Source of the DNA: Streptomyces sp. Go-475 | GTDB taxonomy: Bacteria; Actinomycetota; Actinomycetes; Streptomycetales; Streptomycetaceae | NCBI RefSeq assembly: GCF_003330845.1 | Contig: NZ_CP026121.1 | Coordinates: 992,001 to 1,056,000, forward strand | Direction of reading: 5' to 3' | Length of the DNA: 64,000 bases | Part shown: positions 57,804 through 64,000 of the stretch, in pieces | Numbering within the stretch: the stretch's first letter is position 1 | How the letters are laid out: each line of letters begins with the position of its first letter | Notes under the pieces: model-generated | Seen by the model: the letters and a program-made list of their open reading frames with translations, nothing else | What the model was told of the DNA's origin: nothing | Database searches by the model: none | Position numbers and translations under genes: made by a program

Positions 57804-57833
57804 TTGTCGTCCCCCTCCGGCAGTTCCTACCGT
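57804..57833 (+). promoter_or_regulatory. Candidate sigma-70-type promoter for the arginine catabolic operon
   Basis: TTGTCG (57804-57809) and TACCGT (57828-57833), separated by 18 bases, precede the GTG start at 57882 by a reasonable leader of about 40 bases. The upstream 40 bases contain a TTTG/CAAA-like AT-rich patch (CAACCTTTGTTTCTTG), a plausible Lrp site. Confidence 0.5.
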
Positions 57834-57881
57834 TGTGTCAACCCCCAGTCACACACCGTGAGGAAGCGGAGGGACCCCTCT

Positions 57882-58712
57882 GTGCCCGACTCCCGTGTGC
57901 CGCGCCGGCGGCGCTACCTCGTCTGCGAACCCAGACACTTCGCCGTGCAGTACGCGATCAACCCGTGGATGCGTCCCGACGAACCCGTCGACGTGCTCCG
58001 CGCCCTGGACCAGTGGCAGGCGCTGGTCGACGCCTACCGGGCCCACGGCCATACCGTGGACACTGTGAAACCCGTGCCCGGCCTGCCCGACATGGTCTTC
58101 GCCGCGAACGCGGCGGTCGTCGTCGACGGCCGCGTCTTCGGCTCCCTCTTCCACGCGCCCGAGCGCCGTCCCGAGTCCGTGCCGTACGAGGCGTGGTTCA
58201 AGACGGAGGGCTACGAGGTGTACCACCCCGAGTCGGTCTGCGAGGGCGAGGGCGATCTGGTCCCGGCCGGGCGCTGGATCCTGGCCGGGACGGGCTTCCG
58301 TACGACCCGGGAAGCCCACAGTGAGGCGCAGGAGTACTTCGGGACGCCGGTGATCAGCCTGACGCTGGTGGATCCGTACTTCTACCACCTGGACACGGCG
58401 CTGTTCGTCCTCGACGAGGGGCACGACGGGAACATCGCCTACTACCCCGAGGCGTTCTCGCCGGGCAGCCGCGAGGTGCTGGCCCGGCTGTACCCGGACG
58501 CGGTGCTCGCCACCCGCGAGGACGCGCTGGCGTTCGGGCTCAACTCCGTCTCCGACGGGCGCCACGTGTTCATCTCGCCGGGGGCGACGGGCCTGGCCGG
58601 GCAGCTGGCCGACCGCGGCTACGTCCCCGTCCCCGTCGACCTGTCCGAGTTCCGCAAGGCCGGTGGCGGCATCAAGTGCTGCACCCAGGAGATCCGGGAG
58701 ATCCGCTCATGA
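57882..58712 (+). CDS. Arginine dihydrolase / dimethylargininase-family amidinotransferase-fold enzyme
   Basis: A 276-residue enzyme of the guanidine-group-modifying superfamily. Key elements: Y-A-I-N27-P-W-M-R, L-P-D70-M-V-F-A-A-N76, F-Y-H169-L-D-T-A-L and the nucleophile in G-G-G-I-K-C266-C267-T-Q-E. Annotation pipelines call it dimethylargininase, but the I-N-P-W-M motif and operon with ornithine aminotransferase match the N-terminal domain of cyanobacterial arginine dihydrolase (ArgZ/AgrE), which turns arginine directly into ornithine. GTG 57882 has GGAGGG 7 bases upstream. Its stop overlaps rocD (ATGA). Confidence 0.88.
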   Translation: MPDSRVPRRRRYLVCEPRHFAVQYAINPWMRPDEPVDVLRALDQWQALVDAYRAHGHTVDTVKPVPGLPDMVFAANAAVVVDGRVFGSLFHAPERRPESVPYEAWFKTEGYEVYHPESVCEGEGDLVPAGRWILAGTGFRTTREAHSEAQEYFGTPVISLTLVDPYFYHLDTALFVLDEGHDGNIAYYPEAFSPGSREVLARLYPDAVLATREDALAFGLNSVSDGRHVFISPGATGLAGQLADRGYVPVPVDLSEFRKAGGGIKCCTQEIREIRS

Positions 58713-59971
58713 CCGCACCCGTCCGCACCCAGGGCTCGCCGGAGACCCCCGCCGCGCAGCGGAGCCGCGGCTCCGCGGAGCTGATCCGCGCGGAGGAGCC
58801 GGTCCTCGCGCACAACTACCACCCGCTGCCCGTGGTCGTCGCCCGCGCCGAGGGCACCTGGGTGGAGGACGTGGAGGGCCGCCGCTACCTCGACATGCTG
58901 GCCGGGTACTCGGCGCTCAACTTCGGCCACCGGCACCCGGCGCTCATCGAGGCGGCCCACCGCCAGCTCGACCGGCTGACCCTGACCTCCCGGGCCTTCC
59001 ACAACGACCGGCTGGCGGAGTTCGCCGAGCGGCTGGCCGCGCTGACCGGGCAGGACATGGTGCTGCCCATGAACACCGGCGCGGAGGCGGTGGAGAGCGG
59101 CGTGAAGGTGGCCCGCAAGTGGGCCTACGACGTCAAGGGCGTCCCGGCGGACCGGGCCACGATCGTGGTGGCGGCGGACAACTTCCACGGCCGGACGACG
59201 ACGATCGTCAGCTTCTCCACGGACGAGACGGCCCGGGCGGGCTTCGGGCCCTTCACCCCGGGCTTCCGGATCGTGCCGTACAACGACCTGGCCGCGCTGG
59301 AGGAGGCGGTCGACGAGACGACGGCGGCGGTGCTGATCGAGCCGATCCAGGGCGAGGCCGGGGTGATCGTCCCGGACGACGGCTATCTGGCCGGCGTGCG
59401 CGAGCTGACTCGCCGCAAGGGCTGTCTGTTCGTGGCGGACGAGATCCAGTCCGGGCTCGGCCGGACGGGCAGCACGCTGGCGGTCGAGCACGAGTCCGTG
59501 GTGCCGGACGTGGTGCTGCTGGGCAAGGCGCTGGGCGGCGGCATCGTGCCGGTGTCGGCGGTGGTCGGGCGCCGGGAGGTGCTCGGGGTGCTGCACCCGG
59601 GCGAGCACGGCTCTACCTTCGGCGGCAACCCGCTGGCGGCGGCGGTCGGCACGGCGGTCGTCGAGCTGCTGGAGACGGGCGAGTTCCAGCGCCGGGCGGC
59701 CGAGCTGGGTGTGGTCCTGCGCGAGGGCCTGGCGGGGCTGGTCGGCAAGGGCGTGGTCGGCTTCCGCTCGCGCGGCCTGTGGGCGGGCGTCGACGTCGAC
59801 CCCGCGCTCGGCACGGGGCGCGAGATCAGCGAGCGCCTCATGCGGGAGGGGATCCTGGCGAAGGACACGCACGGCTCGACGATCCGCCTGGCACCGCCGC
59901 TCACCATCACCGGCGAGGAACTCGAGGGGGCGCTCGGGGCCCTGGAGAAGGTACTCGGGCAACGGGACTGA
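58709..59971 (+). CDS. rocD: Ornithine aminotransferase
   Basis: A 420-residue class III PLP aminotransferase that converts ornithine and 2-oxoglutarate to glutamate semialdehyde and glutamate. The PLP lysine is about K273 in L-L-G-K-A-L-G-G-G; D-E-I-Q-S-G-L-G-R-T-G is the family signature, and N-Y-H-P-L-P is the N-terminal substrate segment typical of ornithine enzymes. It overlaps the arginine enzyme gene by ATGA, so a two-step route arginine to ornithine to glutamate semialdehyde is encoded. The 206 bases after it hold an inverted repeat GTGGT-AG-ACCAC (60143-60154) before the phosphatase gene. Confidence 0.95.
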   Translation: MTAPVRTQGSPETPAAQRSRGSAELIRAEEPVLAHNYHPLPVVVARAEGTWVEDVEGRRYLDMLAGYSALNFGHRHPALIEAAHRQLDRLTLTSRAFHNDRLAEFAERLAALTGQDMVLPMNTGAEAVESGVKVARKWAYDVKGVPADRATIVVAADNFHGRTTTIVSFSTDETARAGFGPFTPGFRIVPYNDLAALEEAVDETTAAVLIEPIQGEAGVIVPDDGYLAGVRELTRRKGCLFVADEIQSGLGRTGSTLAVEHESVVPDVVLLGKALGGGIVPVSAVVGRREVLGVLHPGEHGSTFGGNPLAAAVGTAVVELLETGEFQRRAAELGVVLREGLAGLVGKGVVGFRSRGLWAGVDVDPALGTGREISERLMREGILAKDTHGSTIRLAPPLTITGEELEGALGALEKVLGQRD

Positions 59972-60142
59972 CCCGCCACGGGCCGAGCGAGCGCGCGCTC
60001 GGCCCGCACCGGCCCACCGACCGACCTCCTCGGAGCCGCCGCCCGCTCCGCGCAGCCGGCCCAGCCGCCCCTCCCGCAGCCGCCCGACCGGCCCCGTCCA
60101 GGCCGCCCGCTCCTGCGGGAAGGGTGAAGATTGGTGCAAGAG

Positions 60143-60154
60143 GTGGTAGACCAC
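60143..60154. promoter_or_regulatory. Inverted repeat GTGGTAGACCAC upstream of the phosphatase gene
   Basis: Two 5-base arms with a 2-base centre lie 23 bases before the GTG start, within TGCAAGAGGTGGTAGACC. It could be an operator overlapping the promoter. The half-site recalls the GGTGGACCACC repeats upstream of rppA, but the similarity is short. Confidence 0.4.
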
Positions 60155-60177
60155 TCTCAGCGACAGAGAGGTCGGCC

Positions 60178-62634
60178 GTGGGCGCACACGAGGAGTACGG
60201 CGTTGGCCGGCAGCGGTTCGACGTGGCCGACGCCGCGCCCCTGTTGCTCGATCCGCAGGGCGTGGTGACGGGCTGGACCGGCGCCGCCCGGCGGCTGCTG
60301 GCGTACCCGGCGTCCGAGGCGGTCGGCAGGAAGCTGGCCGACCTGCTGACCGCCGAGGACGCGCAGCGCGTGCCGGACCTGGTCGAGCGGTGCCGCAGGG
60401 ACGGCGGCTGGACGGGGCTGCTGACGGCCCGCCGCAGGGACGGGCAGCCGGTACGGGTCATGGCCCGGATCACCTCGGCCGACGAGGCCCACGGCGGCTC
60501 GCGCTGGCTGGTGCTGCTGTCGGAGCTGGCCGACGCGCCCGGCTGGGACATGAGCCGCACGGTGCTGGAGCGGATGGTGTCCGACGCCCCGGTCGGGATC
60601 GCGATCGTGGACACGGACCTGCGTTTCGTGTGGTCGAACACCGCCCTGGAGCAGTTCGGCGGCGGACCGGCACCGCGCCGGCTGGGCCTGCGCTTCGCGG
60701 ACGTGCAGCCCGGCATGGACGCCCAGGCGGTCGAGGCGCAGATGCGGCACGTGCTGGAGACCGGCGAGGCCGTGGTCGGGTACGAGCACGTGGGCCAGAT
60801 CCGGTCGGCGCCGCTGCGCGAGACCGCGCACATGCTGTCCTTCACCCGGCTCGAGGACGACCGGGGCCGCCCGATAGGCGTGTACTACACGGTCGTCGAC
60901 ATGACCGAGCGGCACCGCGCCCGGCAGCGGCTGGCGCTGCTCGACCGGGCGGGGCAGAGCATCGGCCGCAGCCTGGACCTGGTGCGCACCGCGCAGGAAC
61001 TGGCGGACGTGGCCGTGCCGGGACTGGCCGACTTCGTCACCGTGGACCTGCTGGAGGCGGTGCTGCGCGGGGCCGAGCCGGCCCCGGGTCCGTTCGCGGA
61101 CACGGAAGCGCCGGCACTGCGCCGGGCCGGACACCGTTCGACGGAGGACGGCCTGCCGGAGACGGCCGTCGGGATCGGCGACGCCGTGGCCTACCTGGCC
61201 GGGTCGCCCCCGGCCCGCTCCCTGGCCACGGGACGGTCCTGGCGTGCGGAGCGGCTCGATCCGCCTGCCCGGGAGTGGGCCGAGGACGTCCCGGGCGACC
61301 GGCGGGCCGCCTTCCTGGAGCCGGGCCCGCAGAGTGCGATGACCGTGCCGATCAGGTCCCGTGGGACCACCCTGGGCGTCACCTCCTTCTTCCGGCGCGA
61401 CCGCCGGGAGCCCTTCGACGAGGAGGACCTGCGCCTGGCCGAGGACCTCGTCGCCCGCGCGGCCGTCTGCGTGGACAACGCCCGCCGCTACACGCGCGAG
61501 CGCGACGCCGCGCTCGTCCTGCAGCGCAGTCTGCTCCCCCACCGGCTGCCCGAGCAGGACGCCGTCGAGGTGGCCGCGTGCTACCGGCCGGCGGACGAGC
61601 TGACCGGCCTGGGCGGCGACTGGTACGACCTCATCCCGCTGTCCGGGGCGCGCGTGGCGCTCGTCGTGGGCGAGGTCCCCGGGCACGGCATCGACGCCGC
61701 CGCGGCCATGGGTCAGCTGCGGACCGCCGTGCGGACGCTGGCCGCGCTGGACCTGACGCCCGAGGAGGTGCTGGCCCACCTCGACGACCTGGTGGCGCGG
61801 TCGGCGCGGGAGCAGGGCGTCGAGCCGGGCGCAGCGGGCACCGGCAGCGGGCAGTCCGTGGGCTCCGGGTGCCTGTACGTCGTCTACGACCCCGTCGACG
61901 GCCGGTGTGCGATGGCCGCCGCGGGCCACCCCGCGCCGGCCGTGGTCCTGCCGGACGGTTCGGTCTCGTTCGTCGATCTCCCGCAGGGGCCGCCGCTCGG
62001 CGTGGGCGGCCCGCCTTTCGAGGCGGTCGAGCTGTCCCTGGCCGAGGGCAGCACGCTGGCGCTGCACACCGACGGGCTGCTGGCCCGTGGCGAGACCTGG
62101 GCGGTCGACGCGGGCCGGGAGCGGCTGCGCAGGGCGCTGGAGCGGGCGGGGCCGCTCGACTCGCACTGCAGGGCCGTGGTCGACGCGCTGGTCCCGGCGC
62201 GCCCGTACGACGACGTGGCGCTGCTGATGGCCCGGACGAAACGTCTCGGCGCCGACCAGGTCGCGGCCTGGGACCTGCCCTGCGACCCGGCCGTCGTCGC
62301 CGAGGCCCGCCGCACGGCCACCCGGCAGCTTTCGCGCTGGGGCCTACAGGAGCTGGTCTTCACCACGGAACTGGTGGTGAGCGAGCTGGTCACCAACGCC
62401 ATCCGGTACTCGGACGGGCCCATCCGGCTCCGGCTGATCCGCGAGCGGGCCCTGGTCTGCGAGGTCTTCGACGGCGGCGCCACCGCCCCCCATCTGCGCC
62501 ACCCCCGCACGACGGACGAGGGCGGGCGCGGACTGCTGCTGGTCTCCCAGCTCACCCAGCGGTGGGGCACGCGGTTCATCCCCGAGGGGAAGATCATCTG
62601 GGCCGAGCAGTCCCTGACGGATCTCCTGGAGTGA
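60178..62634 (+). CDS. PAS-GAF-SpoIIE phosphatase-anti-sigma kinase fusion
   Basis: An 818-residue multidomain signalling protein. Two PAS domains (about 15-110 and 125-245), a GAF domain (about 260-440), a SpoIIE/PP2C phosphatase (about 445-680; G-G-D-W-Y-D-L, G-H-P-A-P, Y-D-D-V-A-L-L) and a C-terminal RsbW/SpoIIAB-like HATPase (about 690-815; L-V-V-S-E-L-V-T-N-A-I-R-Y, G-R-G-L-L-L-V) are present. It would dephosphorylate an anti-anti-sigma factor and bind or phosphorylate partners. One metal-ligand region reads V-G-E-V-P-G-H-G where GDVxGHG is usual. GAGAGG precedes the GTG. Confidence 0.9.
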   Translation: MGAHEEYGVGRQRFDVADAAPLLLDPQGVVTGWTGAARRLLAYPASEAVGRKLADLLTAEDAQRVPDLVERCRRDGGWTGLLTARRRDGQPVRVMARITSADEAHGGSRWLVLLSELADAPGWDMSRTVLERMVSDAPVGIAIVDTDLRFVWSNTALEQFGGGPAPRRLGLRFADVQPGMDAQAVEAQMRHVLETGEAVVGYEHVGQIRSAPLRETAHMLSFTRLEDDRGRPIGVYYTVVDMTERHRARQRLALLDRAGQSIGRSLDLVRTAQELADVAVPGLADFVTVDLLEAVLRGAEPAPGPFADTEAPALRRAGHRSTEDGLPETAVGIGDAVAYLAGSPPARSLATGRSWRAERLDPPAREWAEDVPGDRRAAFLEPGPQSAMTVPIRSRGTTLGVTSFFRRDRREPFDEEDLRLAEDLVARAAVCVDNARRYTRERDAALVLQRSLLPHRLPEQDAVEVAACYRPADELTGLGGDWYDLIPLSGARVALVVGEVPGHGIDAAAAMGQLRTAVRTLAALDLTPEEVLAHLDDLVARSAREQGVEPGAAGTGSGQSVGSGCLYVVYDPVDGRCAMAAAGHPAPAVVLPDGSVSFVDLPQGPPLGVGGPPFEAVELSLAEGSTLALHTDGLLARGETWAVDAGRERLRRALERAGPLDSHCRAVVDALVPARPYDDVALLMARTKRLGADQVAAWDLPCDPAVVAEARRTATRQLSRWGLQELVFTTELVVSELVTNAIRYSDGPIRLRLIRERALVCEVFDGGATAPHLRHPRTTDEGGRGLLLVSQLTQRWGTRFIPEGKIIWAEQSLTDLLE

Positions 62635-62701
62635 TACCGGGTCCCGCTTCGCACATACCGTGGGAAACTGGTGTGATCCCGGCAGCGGTGAGGCGGCAGC
62701 C

Positions 62702-63952
62702 ATGGCGGATACGGCGATCGACTACGCGGCGGTGTTCCAGGCCCTGCCCGGCATGGTGGCGCTGCTGACGCCCGAGCTCGTGTACGCGGACGTCAACGAG
62801 GAGTTCGTCCGCGTCTCCGGCCGGCCCCGCGAGCAGCTGGTCGGCCGCTATCTGTTCGACGTCTTCCCGGACAACCCCAACGACCCGGCCGCTACGGGCG
62901 TGCGCAACCTGGAGGCCTCGCTGTACCGCGTCCTGGCCACCGGGGAGCGCGACACCATGGCCCTCCAGCGCTACGACGTCGAGGATCCCGAGCGCCCCGG
63001 GGAGTGGGAGGAGCGCTACTGGAGCCCGGTGAACGCGCCGCTGCTCGGCCCCGACGGGAAGGTGGTGCTGATCGTGCACCGCGTCGAGGAGGTCACGGAG
63101 CTGATCCGGGCCCGGGGCCGCTCGGGCGGGAGCCGGGCGGGCCGGAACAGCCGCGCGCGGGTGCTGGAGGCCGAGCTGTACACCCGCGCCCGGGAGCTGC
63201 AGGAGCTGAACGAGCGGCTGCGCCTCGCGCACTCCCGGGAGCGGGAGGTGGCGCTGGCCCTGCAGGAGGCGATGCTGCCGGCCGGCCGCCAGGTCCGCCA
63301 CCACCACCGGGCCGCCGTCCGCTACCGGCCGGCAGTGGGCGCACTCAACGTGTGCGGGGACTGGTACGACCTCGTCGACCTGGTGGGCGGCAACCGGGTC
63401 GGCGTGTCCGTGGGCGACGTGGTCGGGCACGGGCTGGCGGCCGCCGGGGTCATGGGCCAGCTGCGCAGCGCGCTCAGCGCGGCCTCCCGGGTCGCGGAGG
63501 GCCCGGCGCAGGCCCTGGACGTGCTGGGGCGGTACGCGAACGTGGTCGACGGGGCCGAGTCGGCGACCGCGGTGACGACGTTCATCGACTTCGACCGGAA
63601 CACCGTCAGCTACAGCAGCGCCGGCCATCTCCCGCCGGTCCTGGTCCACCCCGACGGCCGCACCGAGTTCCTCGACCGGGCCACCGACACACCGCTCGAC
63701 GCTCGCCCCGACCCGATTCCCAGGCCCCAGGCGGACACCACGTTCACACCGGGCGCCACGCTGGTGCTCTACACCGACGGCCTGGTCGAGCGGCGCCGCG
63801 AGGACATCGACGTGGGCCTGGCCCGGCTCGCCGACGCCCTGCGCGACCACCGCGACCAGGACCCGGAGGCCCTCGCCGACACCGTCCTGCTGGAGCTGCT
63901 GCCGCCCGGCGGCGCCACCGACGACACGGCGCTCATCATCGTGCGGCTGTGA
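62702..63952 (+). CDS. PAS-SpoIIE (PP2C-type) phosphatase
   Basis: A 416-residue protein: a PAS domain (about 10-130; F-Q-A-L-P-G-M-V-A-L-L-T-P-E-L-V-Y-A-D-V-N-E-E-F), an Arg-rich coiled-coil linker (E-L-Y-T-R-A-R-E-L-Q-E-L-N-E-R-L-R-L-A-H), and a SpoIIE phosphatase (about 200-415) with G-D-W-Y-D-L, the intact V-G-D-V-V-G-H-G, Y-S-S-A-G-H-L-P-P and D-D-T-A-L-I-I. It is likely to act on an anti-sigma antagonist under the control of a signal bound by PAS. GTGAGGCGG precedes the ATG at 62702. It follows the larger phosphatase by 67 bases. Confidence 0.9.
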   Translation: MADTAIDYAAVFQALPGMVALLTPELVYADVNEEFVRVSGRPREQLVGRYLFDVFPDNPNDPAATGVRNLEASLYRVLATGERDTMALQRYDVEDPERPGEWEERYWSPVNAPLLGPDGKVVLIVHRVEEVTELIRARGRSGGSRAGRNSRARVLEAELYTRARELQELNERLRLAHSREREVALALQEAMLPAGRQVRHHHRAAVRYRPAVGALNVCGDWYDLVDLVGGNRVGVSVGDVVGHGLAAAGVMGQLRSALSAASRVAEGPAQALDVLGRYANVVDGAESATAVTTFIDFDRNTVSYSSAGHLPPVLVHPDGRTEFLDRATDTPLDARPDPIPRPQADTTFTPGATLVLYTDGLVERRREDIDVGLARLADALRDHRDQDPEALADTVLLELLPPGGATDDTALIIVRL

Positions 63953-64000
63953 CCCCGGGCCCGTCGTCCGGCCCTACCTAGGGGTCCTGCCGTGGTCGAG

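Noticed and set aside
60143..60154. Shared operator between the phosphatase gene and rppA (GTGGTAGACCAC versus GGTGGACCACC)
   Set aside because: The shared half-site is only 4-5 bases with a different centre, which is too short to claim common regulation.

Overview
The window is chromosomal DNA from a Streptomyces-type actinomycete. The evidence is very high G+C, strong third-position GC bias, many GTG/TTG starts, 4-bp ATGA/GTGA gene couplings, and families typical of this genus: a conservon, an RppA type III polyketide synthase, MurT/GatD, SpoIIE-type phosphatases and Tat-exported enzymes. From memory the gene order resembles the Streptomyces coelicolor SCO115x-SCO122x region; this is inference and was not searched. 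I saw no tRNA, rRNA, CRISPR array, transposase, phage gene or replication origin.

Layout. 1-6.3 kb: a partial unknown protein, a DMT-type transporter, an SDR dehydrogenase, an Fpg/Nei glycosylase, a VOC protein, a DUF6397-like protein, a lone roadblock protein and a PPOX flavoenzyme. 6.3-11.3 kb: a complete conservon on the minus strand (sensor kinase, roadblock, DUF742, GTPase) preceded by an MHYT membrane sensor. 11.4-19.4 kb: a methyltransferase, an MpaB-like oxygenase, small proteins and a translationally coupled SNF2 helicase/SWIM-finger pair. 19.4-24.1 kb: a repeat block, then xylA and xylB divergent from each other, followed by a ROK-family regulator that is probably XylR. 24.2-29.1 kb: a Tat-exported amidase, a DUF5519 protein, a methyltransferase-NUDIX fusion, a secreted phosphodiester glycosidase and a GDPD-like enzyme.

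29.3-38.8 kb: an overlapping acyl-CoA dehydrogenase/quinone oxidoreductase operon, an XRE-cupin regulator divergent from a thioredoxin-reductase-like flavoprotein, an ATP-dependent DNA ligase coupled to a NUDIX gene, succinate-semialdehyde dehydrogenase, and a TenA-like protein. 38.9-41.7 kb: rppA, CYP158A-type P450 and the cupin monooxygenase momA. They form a complete flaviolin/biflaviolin pigment cluster whose catalytic residues can be located. 41.8-44.3 kb: a lipoprotein with an abnormal leader, an acyl-CoA dehydrogenase and a divergent TetR regulator. 44.4-48.4 kb: peptide deformylase, murT-gatD (lipid II amidation) and pfkA with a strong terminator. 48.5-53.1 kb: a CtaG-like protein, a PASTA-bearing lipoprotein with long Pro/Ser/Thr repeats, and a Ser/Thr kinase.

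53.1-57.2 kb: a minus-strand operon encoding a LytTR regulator, a DUF485 protein, an acetate/solute:Na+ symporter and a LytS-type kinase, which looks like a sensor built around a transporter. 57.2-60.0 kb: an Lrp regulator, an arginine dihydrolase/dimethylargininase-family enzyme and ornithine aminotransferase, probably an arginine-to-glutamate route. 60.2-64 kb: two SpoIIE/PP2C phosphatases with PAS sensory domains.

Most of the window is ordinary core or near-core Streptomyces sequence. The points most worth a second look are the arginine enzyme paired with rocD, the dispersed GCGCAGTTCCCCGCGCCCC element at three gene ends, the clustered CACGCGCGCGTG palindromes, the SNF2-SWIM pair with its missing start codon, the transporter-embedded two-component operon, and several operator-like palindromes.
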